Shown: positions 22,841 through 31,526, numbered from the stretch's first letter. The stretch: 64,000 nt of DNA from VBCK01 sp036270655 (GCA_036270655.1 DATBCD010000019.1:30743-94742), one strand, 5' to 3'. Translations and numbers: made by a program. Notes: generated by a model from the letters alone, not told the origin.

Positions 22841-25099
22841 ATGCGACTTTCCCTGCGTTCCGTCCTGCCACTGGGCGTTGCACTCGGGTTGATGGCGTAC
22901 GCGGTTGTTCCGCTGGTCGACAGTCTGACGTTGCGCTGGTTCATGCGCGACCTGGACGTTCGCTCCGCATTGATCGCCAGCACGATGCAGGACGCGCTGC
23001 TGGAGGACGTGGCTACCAGCTCGCGTTACAAGACGGTGGCGTATTTGACCAAGATCACGCAGGACGATCGGTTTTACGCGATCGGACTTTGCGAGAATGC
23101 CGGCAGCCAGATGATCGCGACCAAGTCGTTTCCGAGGTCGGTGACCTGCCGCGATCTGGACCGCTTCTCTGATCCCGGGCAGCGTGTACTGGCAACCGAC
23201 CACGGGACGCTGCATGTGTCAGTGCGGCCAATCGCCGGCGAAACCGGCGCGGTCGGACGCCTGATCCTGGTGCATGACATGAGTTTCATCCAGCGGCGCA
23301 GCCACGAAGCGAAGCAGTACCTGCTCTACTTCTTCGTGGCACTGGCGGTCATCGTATCCCTGATCACGGTCGTGATGGCCGAACTCAGCCGGCGAGGCCT
23401 GGTCCAGGGGATGCAGGCCATGCTGCGCGGCGAAGGCTGGCGGCGGCCGACCGGGAGGACCGGCATACCCGAGTTGCGGCCGATCGAGAGGGATCTGCGT
23501 GAATTGATGCGCGATGTCCGCTCCGAGGTGCAGATGCGCGACGAGGCGCAGCTTGCATGGGCCCCGGAGACGCTGCGACAGATTCTTCGCCAGGACTTGC
23601 GCGGCGAAGAGGTGATCGTGGTCTCCAACCGCGAGCCTTATCTGCACGAGCGGCGTGATGGCCGAATCGAGGTACGACGTCCCGCCAGCGGGCTCGTCAC
23701 AGCGCTCGAGCCGATCATGCGCGCCTGCTCGGGCACCTGGATCGCACACGGAAGCGGTTCGGCCGACCGCGACATGGTCGACAGGCATGATCGCGTTGCC
23801 GTCCCCCCGGAGCATCCGGCCTACCAGATCCGGCGCCTTTGGCTGACTGCCGAGGAGGAAGCGGGCTACTACTATGGATTCGCCAACGAAGGCCTATGGC
23901 CACTGTGCCACATCGCCCATGTTCGACCGGTCTTCCGCAGCACCGACTGGGACCATTATGTCGCCGTCAACCAGAAGTTCGCCCAGGCGGTTGTCGAGGA
24001 GGCGAACAGCACCAACCCGATCGTGCTGGTGCAGGACTATCACTTTGCGCTGCTGCCGCGGATGATCCGTGAACGGCTGCCCGAGGCAACGATCATCGCC
24101 TTCTGGCATATCCCCTGGCCGAATCCCGAGGCCTTTGCGATCTGTCCATGGCGCGCCGAAATCCTCGAGGGCCTCCTGGGGAGCAGCATCCTCGGCTTTC
24201 ACACCCAATTCCACTGCAACAATTTCGTGGACACGGTCGACCGCATGCTCGAGGCGCGCGTGGACCGGGAAAGCTTCATCGTTACGCATGGCGGCGCGCC
24301 GACCGCGATCAAACGCTACCCGATCTCGATCGAGTGGCCGCTGGCGTCCGAGTCGTTGAAAGAGCCAGTTGAAGTGTGCCGGGCCGATATACGGCAACGA
24401 AACGCTCTGCCCGAGGACCATCTGCTTGGCATCGGCGTCGACCGGCTCGATTACACGAAGGGCATCCTGGAGCGTTTTCGCGCGATCGAGCGCCTGCTGG
24501 AGCTTGAACCACAATGGATCGGCAAGTTCTCTTTCATCCAGATCGCCGCCCCGTCGCGTTCGAGCATTCCCGAGTACCAGTCCTTCGAGATGCAAGTGCG
24601 GACGCTGGCGACAAGAATCAACGCTCGCTTCACCGGCGACGGACCGCCACCGATCATCCTGAAGGTCGAACACCACGAACCGGAAAAGGTCTACCAGCAT
24701 TACCGCGCCGCCGACCTGTGCTACGTCAGCAGTCTGCACGATGGCATGAACCTGGTGGCGAAAGAATTCGTCGCCTGTCGTGACGACGAGCGCGGCGTGT
24801 TGGTGCTCAGCCACTTCACGGGTGCCTCGCGTGAATTGCCGGAGGCGCTGGTGGTCAACCCGTACGACATCGACCAATGCGCCAGGGCGCTGCATCTCGC
24901 GCTGGGCATGCCGCCGGCCCAGCAGCGCCAGCGCATGCGATTGATGCGGGCGCTGATCCAGCAATTCAACGTGTACCGGTGGGCCGGGCGCATGCTGCTG
25001 GACGCGGCGGGGATGCGCCTGCGCCGCCACGTCCTTGGTGGACCCCGCGCCATTGTCAGGCCATTGCGTCGCGAGCCTCTGCGGGTGGCATCTCGCTGA
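22841..25099 (+). CDS. otsA: Membrane-anchored alpha,alpha-trehalose-6-phosphate synthase (GT20)
   Basis: 752 aa. Residues about 255-735 are a complete GT20 domain: V-V-S-N-R-E-P-Y, A-S-G-L-V-T-A-L-E, D-Y-H-F-A-L-L-P, F-W-H-I-P-W-P-N, G-V-D-R-L-D-Y-T-K-G, L-H-D-G-M-N-L-V-A-K-E and S-H-F-T-G-A-S-R. It should join glucose from a nucleotide sugar to glucose 6-phosphate in the cytoplasm. Unlike the roughly 470-aa soluble E. coli OtsA it has an extra N-terminus: a helix (about 6-28), a roughly 135-residue extracytoplasmic region with two Cys, a second helix (about 163-186) and a linker. This resembles a sensor kinase input module. No phosphatase (OtsB) domain or gene is nearby. Gene symbol reflects the catalytic domain. 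Confidence 0.93.
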   Translation: MRLSLRSVLPLGVALGLMAYAVVPLVDSLTLRWFMRDLDVRSALIASTMQDALLEDVATSSRYKTVAYLTKITQDDRFYAIGLCENAGSQMIATKSFPRSVTCRDLDRFSDPGQRVLATDHGTLHVSVRPIAGETGAVGRLILVHDMSFIQRRSHEAKQYLLYFFVALAVIVSLITVVMAELSRRGLVQGMQAMLRGEGWRRPTGRTGIPELRPIERDLRELMRDVRSEVQMRDEAQLAWAPETLRQILRQDLRGEEVIVVSNREPYLHERRDGRIEVRRPASGLVTALEPIMRACSGTWIAHGSGSADRDMVDRHDRVAVPPEHPAYQIRRLWLTAEEEAGYYYGFANEGLWPLCHIAHVRPVFRSTDWDHYVAVNQKFAQAVVEEANSTNPIVLVQDYHFALLPRMIRERLPEATIIAFWHIPWPNPEAFAICPWRAEILEGLLGSSILGFHTQFHCNNFVDTVDRMLEARVDRESFIVTHGGAPTAIKRYPISIEWPLASESLKEPVEVCRADIRQRNALPEDHLLGIGVDRLDYTKGILERFRAIERLLELEPQWIGKFSFIQIAAPSRSSIPEYQSFEMQVRTLATRINARFTGDGPPPIILKVEHHEPEKVYQHYRAADLCYVSSLHDGMNLVAKEFVACRDDERGVLVLSHFTGASRELPEALVVNPYDIDQCARALHLALGMPPAQQRQRMRLMRALIQQFNVYRWAGRMLLDAAGMRLRRHVLGGPRAIVRPLRREPLRVASR

Positions 25100-25302
25100 C
25101 CACACCTCACTAGTGGTCTGAACCATCGATGTCGACCGTAAGAATCGACAAATCCTTCCAAAGAATCTGCAAGACCCGCACCGGCCTGCACAGCTAGGAT
25201 TGACGCCCCGCGGATACGTACGCGCTGCGGCAATCGCGCCGACCGCGAACAAATCGCGCGCGCAGATCAGGTCGAGCCACCAAGACCGGCCAAGGAGACG
25301 CC

Positions 25303-26673
25303 ATGAATTCCCTCCACCTGCACGTTTCTTTCTCGTACTCGCCCCGTCGCTTCTTCGCTCTGCTCGGCGTCGTCATTTTCCTGGTCACGGCCTTCGCCAT
25401 GACAGCCGCCTCGGCGCAGGGCAGGCGGGTGTGGATCACCTCCTGGGCAGCCTCCCCGCAAGGCCCCTACCCGAGCGGAGCCGCCGTCGCTCAGCCGGAT
25501 CTGAGTTTCGCCTTTCCCACCAGCAGCGCGAACGACCAGACCTTCCGCCTGATCGTCCGCCCCGATCTGTGGTCTTCGCAAATGCGAGTGCGCTTCACCA
25601 ACCTGGTGGGCAACCAGGCGATCACTTTCGACGGGATCTTCGTGGGCCTGCAAAAGACCGGCGCGACGATCGAGGGCGGTACCACCCAGCCGATCACGTT
25701 CGGCGGCAACGGCAGCCTGACGCTGCAGCCCGGGCAAACCGAGTGGAGCGATCCGGTGTCTCTGCCGTTTGTGAACGACAGCGATCAAGGTCGCTCCTAT
25801 CTTCTGGGACGCAAACTCGCCATCAGCTTTCACACGGTCGGCCAGAGCGGCCCGATGACCTGGCACGCGAAGGCCATGACGACGTCCTATGTCACCGCCC
25901 CGGGCGCCGGCTCGGTCGGACAGATCGAGGACGACGCTGCCTTTCCGACCAGCACCACGTCCTGGTACTTCATCGACGCCCTTGACATGATGGCCCCTGA
26001 AGGCACCCAACTGGTGGTCGCGCTGGGCGATTCGATCACCGACGGGACGAGCTCCACGATCAATGGCGACGACCGCTGGCCGAACGTGCTCGCACGGCGC
26101 CTTCACGCCGCCTATGGCGATCGCGTGGTGGTCGTCAACGAGGGCATCGGCGGCAATCAGATCGTCGGGCCGGCCGTCTATGACCCGACCCACCCCGTCG
26201 CCGGAGGCCCATCGGCGGTCGAGCGTCTTTCGCGCGACGTCCTGGGCCTGTCGGGCGTGACTGCGTTGATCTGGCACGAGGGCACGAACGACGTCTCAGC
26301 CGGTACCGGTGCTGCGGCCATCGAAGCGGGCGTGCAGGAGGTCGTACAGAAGCTGCGAGCGAGCATTCCGGGCATCCGCCTGGTGGGCACGACGATTACG
26401 AGCGAAGTGGGTGCCGCGGGCAACGGCGGCACCCCGGCGGCGGCCGCTGAACGGATTTTGCTGAACAGCTTCATCAAGTCGAGCGGCCTTTTCGACACCG
26501 TGGTGGACTTCTACGCCGTGACGACCGATCCGCAGACCGGCGCGCTCAAGGCGCAGTACGTCCCCAACACCAGCATCGGCGGGCCTGGTGATCATGTGCA
26601 TCCGAATCGTGCCGGCTATCTGGCCATGGGAACTGCCGTCCCCATTAATGCGCTGGTGCACTCGTCCGATTGA
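25303..26673 (+). CDS. Secreted SGNH/GDSL esterase
   Basis: 456 aa with a long signal peptide (residues 1-38, ending A-S-A-Q). Residues 40-225 are a beta-rich domain (W-I-T-S-W-A-A-S-P-Q start) common in secreted GDSL proteins. The hydrolase part carries all four blocks: nucleophile Ser in V-A-L-G-D-S-I-T-D-G (about 246), Gly in N-E-G-I-G-G-N (about 285), Asn in H-E-G-T-N-D-V (about 329) and His in G-D-H-V-H-P-N (about 433). It should cleave an ester bond outside the inner membrane; substrate unknown. The gene's 3' end overlaps the convergent patatin gene by 29 bp. The 203-bp gap before it (25100-25302) has no visible gene. Confidence 0.93.
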   Translation: MNSLHLHVSFSYSPRRFFALLGVVIFLVTAFAMTAASAQGRRVWITSWAASPQGPYPSGAAVAQPDLSFAFPTSSANDQTFRLIVRPDLWSSQMRVRFTNLVGNQAITFDGIFVGLQKTGATIEGGTTQPITFGGNGSLTLQPGQTEWSDPVSLPFVNDSDQGRSYLLGRKLAISFHTVGQSGPMTWHAKAMTTSYVTAPGAGSVGQIEDDAAFPTSTTSWYFIDALDMMAPEGTQLVVALGDSITDGTSSTINGDDRWPNVLARRLHAAYGDRVVVVNEGIGGNQIVGPAVYDPTHPVAGGPSAVERLSRDVLGLSGVTALIWHEGTNDVSAGTGAAAIEAGVQEVVQKLRASIPGIRLVGTTITSEVGAAGNGGTPAAAAERILLNSFIKSSGLFDTVVDFYAVTTDPQTGALKAQYVPNTSIGGPGDHVHPNRAGYLAMGTAVPINALVHSSD

Positions 26674-28786
26674 TGGCGGCCAGCACCCTTGCGAACGTCC
26701 GCCTGTTTTCGCAGGTGTCGTCGCGCACAAGCCGGCGCATCTGCTCCATCGACGCACGCGACAGTACCCACCCGAGCGCGGGGGGCGGTTCTCCGGCGAC
26801 CGGACATAGCCTGAAATGGGCGCGGCGTTCGTCCGGCGCCTCGCGGAGGAACTGCTTGTAGGCCAGAGTGCCCCGACCCCTGTGCGCATTGAGCAGCGCA
26901 CGAAGCGGACTGAGCGCTTCGTTTCCCCATCCATTGCTCGCCCGCGGCGCCAGCCGGGCTGTCTCGCTCAGATCGAGGTCGTCCGGTTTCAACTCGGGAT
27001 CGTCGCTGATCTGGATCAGGACTGGCCGCGCCTTCCTGCCCTCGCGAGCCAGTTCCTGCAGCACGCCGCGCAGCAGCTCGCGTGCCGTGACGGCGCCGGA
27101 ATCTTCGAAATATCCGCCGTCGACGATGTGGCCGTGGCGATCGAGCTTACCGCGCGTACGCAGCGTGCCGGCCGGGCACAGGTAGGGGAAGCGCGCGCTG
27201 TTCAGAGCGGCGGTGCTGATCGGAACGTCGACATGAATCAAGTCGTCGAAAACGTCGTAGGCGTCGTTGAAGACGCTCTGCTGGATGCGCAGATTGCTCG
27301 TAATGATCCGCTTGCCGCTCTCGACGTAGGTGCCGTTCAGCAGCAGTGCTGGAGCGCCGGCGCCGGCTGCGCTCCATAGCGACGTGAAGTTGCGGTCGGC
27401 CCATGCGTTCTGGCTCAGGCCGGCGCGGCCCCAGGCGCGTTCCCATGATCGCTCCAGTGCCGCCGCCCGATCCCGGCCGTTTGGAAATATGGGCAGGAAC
27501 TTCTGCATCAGGTCCGGGAAGAGCAGCGCAGCCCCGACAGGCGCGAGAAAGTCCTGCGCAAGAACGGCCTGACCCGCGCATTCAATCATCCCGCGCGAGC
27601 GCCCGTCAGTCGCGCAGATTCGTGAGATATCGAGCTCGTCGGCCTCGGCAAGCAGCGTGACGAAAACGGCTGCGCCCAAGCTTCCGCCGGAGACACCGCT
27701 GATGCCGAAGACGTATCTGCTGAAGTCGGGATCGGCATCTTGCAGCGCCCCGAGCACTGTCGCCGTCCAGTAGGCCGCCCGCAGGCCGCCACCCGACGTG
27801 GCCACGATGACCAGGGGCGGGTCTTCGCTGCCCCACGCGGCGGTTGCCGCTGCATGCCAGCGCGCAGCCGCCTCGGCCAGATCGAGCCGTGCCGGGGGCC
27901 GCTCGTCGCGAGCGACGCGCACGACATGGTTGTCGGCAAGGCGGTCGAAACCCACCTCGACGATAAGCGCCCAGATGACCAGCATCGTCACCGCGGGATA
28001 GCTGCTCACGTGGCGCGTCCCGGGCGGGCCGCCCACGCGCGACCAATAGACGAACAGGCTGCCAACCGGCACGATCAGTGCCAGGCCCAGGAATGGCACA
28101 GCGGCCGCCCCGAGCGCCCAGCCGAACGCGACCGCATCGATGAGGACCAACGCGGTGCAGATGCCTGCCAGCACGAGGCTGAGGTAGAGCACACCCCTTG
28201 AGACCGGCGGCAGGTCCTGGATGCTCGCTGGCCGCAAACCGGGCTGTCCGAACCAGCTGCTCGCGTACTCGCGCAGCGCGCCTGGAAGGATGCGGCGCAG
28301 CCCTTCCGTGAAAGCCAGCCGAAGCACCAAACCCGAGTAAAACCCGATGCCGATTGCCGCCGTTGCGGCAAGATCGATCCACGATCTGGCAAGCAGAAGC
28401 GCAAAGCCGGCGATGAGGTACGCGGCCGCGGCGAGAATTCGAGGCAAGTGGTTCACGAGCCACTGCTGACGGGACGACAGCAGCCGACCGTGCACATCGC
28501 TCTGGCGATCCCGGCTGAACGTGAAGTCCAGCATGATCCGCGCCCAGTACCAGCTCTCGAACCCCCATAGAAAAACGCAGGCATGGAAGGCCAGCTCGCG
28601 CCAGAAGAGCGGCTCGTCGGGCAAGCGCACCGCGAGCTCCTGTCCCTGGGCGGTGAGAAGCAGCAGGGCCGCACCGGCAACGATTACGAACAGGCTGAAG
28701 CGACACGGGTAGAGGACGGCGCCGGCGTCACATAGCGCCTCCCAGACGGAAGCAAGCTTTCGCCGCAGCCACATCAGTGGTCTCAC
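26645..28786 (-). CDS. Membrane-anchored patatin-like phospholipase
   Basis: 713 aa from a GTG at 28786 (an ATG four codons later is possible). Residues about 25-275 contain six to seven hydrophobic segments. The patatin domain follows: oxyanion Gly-rich motif S-G-G-G-L-R near 330, nucleophile Ser in G-I-S-G-V-S-G-G-S near 365 and catalytic Asp in D-G-G-Y-F-E-D near 557. The Ser-Asp dyad is intact, so it should hydrolyse acyl chains from lipids at the membrane. It starts directly after the FIST gene (its GTG begins 1 nt past that stop), so the two are coupled. Its 3' end overlaps the convergent esterase gene. The multi-helix N-terminus is unlike soluble patatins. Confidence 0.9.
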   Translation of the reverse strand: MRPLMWLRRKLASVWEALCDAGAVLYPCRFSLFVIVAGAALLLLTAQGQELAVRLPDEPLFWRELAFHACVFLWGFESWYWARIMLDFTFSRDRQSDVHGRLLSSRQQWLVNHLPRILAAAAYLIAGFALLLARSWIDLAATAAIGIGFYSGLVLRLAFTEGLRRILPGALREYASSWFGQPGLRPASIQDLPPVSRGVLYLSLVLAGICTALVLIDAVAFGWALGAAAVPFLGLALIVPVGSLFVYWSRVGGPPGTRHVSSYPAVTMLVIWALIVEVGFDRLADNHVVRVARDERPPARLDLAEAAARWHAAATAAWGSEDPPLVIVATSGGGLRAAYWTATVLGALQDADPDFSRYVFGISGVSGGSLGAAVFVTLLAEADELDISRICATDGRSRGMIECAGQAVLAQDFLAPVGAALLFPDLMQKFLPIFPNGRDRAAALERSWERAWGRAGLSQNAWADRNFTSLWSAAGAGAPALLLNGTYVESGKRIITSNLRIQQSVFNDAYDVFDDLIHVDVPISTAALNSARFPYLCPAGTLRTRGKLDRHGHIVDGGYFEDSGAVTARELLRGVLQELAREGRKARPVLIQISDDPELKPDDLDLSETARLAPRASNGWGNEALSPLRALLNAHRGRGTLAYKQFLREAPDERRAHFRLCPVAGEPPPALGWVLSRASMEQMRRLVRDDTCENRRTFARVLAAINRTSAPAH

Positions 28787-28787
28787 C

Positions 28788-29972
28788 TCAGCCCGGCGTG
28801 GTAAAGGCCGTCAATACCCCGGTGTAGCCGTAGACGTGATGCCTTGCGATCTCGCCGCCGGCGAAAAAGCCGACCAGCGGCACATCGCCCAGGGCTTTGC
28901 GCACGATCTGCAACTCGGCGTGCGGCGCGCCGAAATGCGGCCCGCCGCGGCCCGAGCAGCTGACATATAGCGCGCCGGCCATGTGCCTCGCGGCGCCGCT
29001 TTCCACCTCGTCGCGGATTTCCGTCGCGATGCGCACCAGGTCGAGCTGTGCGGCTTCGGCGTCGCGCGTGCAAAAAGCCAGTCCCATCCCCGGCTCGACC
29101 TGGTCGGCGATCGCCAGAATCTGGTGCTGCCGGTCTACGCCGACCAGATGTCGCACGACGGTGTCCGCGCCAAACTGTCCGGGCCGCGTCGGCACGTCTT
29201 CGGCTTCGGTGATCAAGCCCACCAGCGTGCTTCCGAGCGCGTCGGACAGCTCGTCATCTGGCAGGCCCCGGTCCAGCCCCAGATCCTGCAACGCGCAATC
29301 GAGTGCCGGCTTGCCGTCCAGGCTGAAAACGAGATTGCGCCCGGCCTTGGTGATCTTGCGCAGCGGGCCGATCGGCTGGCAGCCTTGGGTTACTCGCGAG
29401 ACCAGACCGACTTCGGGGCCGAAGGCCACTCCGGACAGACCGCCCGTGTATACGCTATCGGCCATGTGCAGGGTACGGTTTCGCGCCGACGACAGCCCGC
29501 CAAACAGATAACCGGTGGCCGTGCGAGCGCTCAGCTCGAACAGCAACTCCTGCACATCGGGGGTGCTGCCCTCAGCGTGGACGAGCGCGGTATGGACCAC
29601 GAAGCCGGACGCTTCCGCGGGCAGGGGCTGGCGCCCCGAGAACAGCCGGAACGATTCGCGCGCCAGCGGCGCCAGCATCAGCACCAGGGCCGGCTCGTCG
29701 AAATATTCCACGCCGCTGGCGGCTACGCCCACACCGACCGTGCCGACCCAGGCCACGCCGGGAAAAACCCGGTGCAGCTCATCGAGGATCGCCTCGGCCT
29801 GCGGCGCGTAATAGTCGGTCAGATAACACCAGCCCAGCGTGAACCGGGCGGCTTCACCCTGTTGCGGGGTACGCGCTGCGACCTGGGACTGAAGTTGTCT
29901 CTGTCCCTGGGCCAGGGCCACTCGCCAGTCGGCGTGGGCGGCATGAGCCTGTACAAATGAGGCGGGAGACAT
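28788..29972 (-). CDS. FIST N/C domain sensory protein
   Basis: 394 aa from the ATG at 29972; the frame upstream has no coding character. FIST_N covers about residues 35-225 (W-V-G-T-V-G-V-G-V near 75, G-Y-L-F-G-G-L-S-S near 168) and FIST_C about 230-375 (C-S-G-R-G near 336, G-F-F-A-G-G-E-I near 371). FIST domains are proposed small-ligand, possibly amino-acid, sensors in signal transduction. No transmembrane or output domain is attached. It forms a two-gene unit with the patatin-like phospholipase, so ligand sensing may control membrane lipid hydrolysis; that link is inference from gene order. Confidence 0.9.
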   Translation of the reverse strand: MSPASFVQAHAAHADWRVALAQGQRQLQSQVAARTPQQGEAARFTLGWCYLTDYYAPQAEAILDELHRVFPGVAWVGTVGVGVAASGVEYFDEPALVLMLAPLARESFRLFSGRQPLPAEASGFVVHTALVHAEGSTPDVQELLFELSARTATGYLFGGLSSARNRTLHMADSVYTGGLSGVAFGPEVGLVSRVTQGCQPIGPLRKITKAGRNLVFSLDGKPALDCALQDLGLDRGLPDDELSDALGSTLVGLITEAEDVPTRPGQFGADTVVRHLVGVDRQHQILAIADQVEPGMGLAFCTRDAEAAQLDLVRIATEIRDEVESGAARHMAGALYVSCSGRGGPHFGAPHAELQIVRKALGDVPLVGFFAGGEIARHHVYGYTGVLTAFTTPG

Positions 29973-30013
29973 CGCCGTAACCTGCCCTGGAGGAGCAGCA
30001 ATCTCGATGTCGA

Positions 30014-30087
30014 ATGCTCGTCGAAATCGTGAAATGGGGCAATAGCACCCCGGTGCGCCTGCCGGCCGCGATCCTGAAGCAGGTCCG
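30014..30087 (+). pseudogene. Remnant of a MazE/AbrB-type antitoxin gene
   Basis: The ATG at 30014 opens with M-L-V-E-I-V-K-W-G-N-S-T-P-V-R-L-P, a clear SpoVT-AbrB/MazE N-terminal DNA-binding signature (K-W-G-N-S-x-x-V-R-L-P), continuing to I-L-K-Q-V. After about 24 residues the similarity stops; the frame runs on as unrelated Arg/Gly/Pro-rich sequence. No MazF-like toxin follows. Best read as the broken 5' end of an antitoxin gene left by deletion. GGAGGAG lies at 29991-29997. Confidence 0.6.
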
Positions 30088-30139
30088 CAGTCACCCCGGG
30101 CGACCACCGGCGCGTGGTTGCGGCGTACGGAAGCGAGAA

Positions 30140-30159
30140 GAGGCGCACAAGTGCGCCTC
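30140..30159 (-). terminator. Hairpin terminator after the lipoprotein gene
   Basis: A perfect 9-bp stem, GAGGCGCAC / GTGCGCCTC, with a 2-nt gap, 24 bp beyond the stop of the minus-strand gene ending at 30184. On the minus strand it is followed by TTCTCGCTTCC, a poor but pyrimidine-rich tail. Probable terminator of that unit. Confidence 0.55.
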
Positions 30160-30183
30160 CATGGGTTGTTGCAAGCCTTTCAA

Positions 30184-30561
30184 TTACCCGGGCAGCGGCA
30201 GCAGCTTGCGCCCCTCCGCCGGGAAGCACTCGCTGGCCCCCGGCTGACAGACGACGTTCATGGTATCGCGGCGTCCACACCCGCTGATTCCGATGGTGAA
30301 CTCGGCGAAGTCCGTGCCGCGAATCGACGCCCCGTACGCAAACCCATTCGCATACGGCCCCTGGACATACGTGCGCGACAGCACCGCAGCAGAGGCTCCG
30401 GGGCAATTCATTTCGAAGCGGGCCCGGTTCTCCGCCGTTTGTATCGCCTGGGCCTGGGAAGCGTCGAGCATTTGAGCCGTGGTCTGGCAGCCTGCGATTA
30501 GCAAACCAGCAACCGGCAAGAGCAATTTGCGCAAGCGAGCGAGGCGGGACTCTGCATTCAT
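30184..30561 (-). CDS. Putative lipoprotein (internal start, same frame)
   Basis: 125 aa from the ATG at 30561, preceded by GGGGGAAGG at good spacing. M-N-A-E-S-R-L-A-R then a hydrophobic run and the lipobox L-I-A-G-C near residue 24 predict lipidation and envelope anchoring. The mature part has four further Cys (N-C-P-G, S-G-C-G, V-V-C-Q, S-E-C-F), likely two disulfides. I recognise no family. It lies fully inside the longer frame of the Spy-like gene; its own ribosome-binding site and lipobox argue that it is, or was, an independent gene. Confidence 0.65.
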   Translation of the reverse strand: MNAESRLARLRKLLLPVAGLLIAGCQTTAQMLDASQAQAIQTAENRARFEMNCPGASAAVLSRTYVQGPYANGFAYGASIRGTDFAEFTIGISGCGRRDTMNVVCQPGASECFPAEGRKLLPLPG

Positions 30562-31086
30562 GACCTTCCCCCTTTCCGGCGTCGACAGGCAGAGACCTTT
30601 CCGTCGTCCGACGAATAAAGCAGCCGCACTCCCGAGCCCTGGAAGCGGCGGAAGTTGAGGCGGCGCGGGCAAATTGGGCGGCTGAGACAGCGTACTTTGC
30701 ACCTGTTTGACGTCGTCCTGATACTTCTTTCGCTGTTCGGGATTCAGAATGTCGCAGACGCGTGTGGTCTCATCATCCTTGATGGACTTCATCCTGGTGA
30801 CGAGATCTTTGGGTGAAAGCGGATCATCCTTGAACATGGCGTCGGTCTTTTGCTGTTCGTCCTTCAGGATTGCGCGTAGCCGCGCCGCCTGATCATCCGA
30901 TAAACCGTAGCGCTTCGTCATTCTGTAAACGTCGGTGTCGATGTTGCGCCTGGGTGGAGATGGTGGAGGCGGAGGTTGCATCCCTTCGGTCGGCGGCAGT
31001 CCGGCTTCCTGCGCGAACGTGTTGAGTGTTGCGAAAGCGAATACGGCAAGGATTGCGCCGCAGGCGAGCTTATGGATCTTGATCAC
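30184..31086 (-). CDS. Spy/CpxP-like periplasmic protein reading in frame into a lipoprotein
   Basis: One 300-codon frame holding two recognisable exported proteins and no stop between them. Residues 1-26 are a signal peptide (ending F-A-Q), followed by a Pro run and a helical region (Y-G-L-S-D-D-Q-A-A-R-L, then I-L-N-P-E-Q-R-K-K-Y) like the Spy/CpxP/LTXXQ group, whose members are periplasmic chaperones or stress sensors. That part fades into a Pro-rich tail near residue 150. From residue 176 a second protein begins with its own Met and lipoprotein signal. Either a stop codon has been lost, giving a fusion, or both products are made. See the nested lipoprotein entry. Confidence 0.65.
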   Translation of the reverse strand: MIKIHKLACGAILAVFAFATLNTFAQEAGLPPTEGMQPPPPPSPPRRNIDTDVYRMTKRYGLSDDQAARLRAILKDEQQKTDAMFKDDPLSPKDLVTRMKSIKDDETTRVCDILNPEQRKKYQDDVKQVQSTLSQPPNLPAPPQLPPLPGLGSAAALFVGRRKGLCLSTPERGKVMNAESRLARLRKLLLPVAGLLIAGCQTTAQMLDASQAQAIQTAENRARFEMNCPGASAAVLSRTYVQGPYANGFAYGASIRGTDFAEFTIGISGCGRRDTMNVVCQPGASECFPAEGRKLLPLPG

Positions 31087-31171
31087 GGTATTTCTCCTTT
31101 CATTTTCACGAAGACATCAAAAAAGGCTGCTCCAGCAGAAGTCCGGCAGATCAACCTGATTCCGGCTGGCT

Positions 31172-31381
31172 CTATTCACGATCCGACTCCCGTTCGAGTC
31201 GGATGATTTGCTCTTCGACGGCCCGCGCTCGACTCAAGGGCACGGTCAGGCCCAGCTCGGCAAAATGCCGGATGCCGTCGGGGCAGCCGGACTCGAGCCG
31301 GCCGGCAGCCCGGGCCAGCTTTGCGCTCTGCAGCAGACAGTCCGCGATCCAGCTCGCCCCGTTGCTCGGATTCGACATCAT
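31172..31381 (-). CDS. Small hypothetical protein
   Basis: 69 aa from the ATG at 31381, with AGAGGTG six nt upstream. Product begins M-M-S-N-P-S-N-G-A-S and ends in a charged helix (A-V-E-E-Q-I-I-R-L-E-R-E-S-D). No signal peptide or known motif. It lies between the Spy-like gene and the first TetR gene, and its start is 45 bp from the operator at 31426-31440, so it could be a TetR target. Supported by the ribosome-binding site and position only. Confidence 0.45.
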   Translation of the reverse strand: MMSNPSNGASWIADCLLQSAKLARAAGRLESGCPDGIRHFAELGLTVPLSRARAVEEQIIRLERESDRE

Positions 31382-31425
31382 TCAGTGCACCTCTGATTCA
31401 CTTGTTCGTCCGTGGCCATGTACAT

Positions 31426-31440
31426 ACCGTACTGTACGGT
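31426..31440. promoter_or_regulatory. Palindromic TetR operator 1
   Basis: ACCGTACTGTACGGT, a perfect 7-bp inverted repeat around a central T. The identical 15-mer occurs at 33075-33089 before the second TetR gene. A related shorter palindrome, ACCGCACGGT, lies at 31451-31460. Lies between the small minus-strand ORF and the first TetR gene. Confidence 0.75.
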
Positions 31441-31482
31441 TCACTATTAAACCGCACGGTCTCGACTTTGTCAAGCAAACTC

Positions 31483-31500
31483 GTACAGTCTGGTATGATT
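31483..31500 (+). promoter_or_regulatory. Promoter core of TetR gene 1
   Basis: GTACAGTCTGGTATGATT, containing the -10-like TATGAT at 31494-31499. The same block (GTACCGTCTGGTATGATT) precedes the second TetR gene. A clear -35 at ideal spacing is not evident. Confidence 0.5.
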
Positions 31501-31526
31501 ATTGGTCCGATCTTGAGGAGTGCGCA

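Noticed and set aside
31451..31460. ACCGCACGGT as a separate full TetR operator
   Set aside because: Only 4-bp arms and no counterpart before the second TetR gene; listed as a possible auxiliary contact only.
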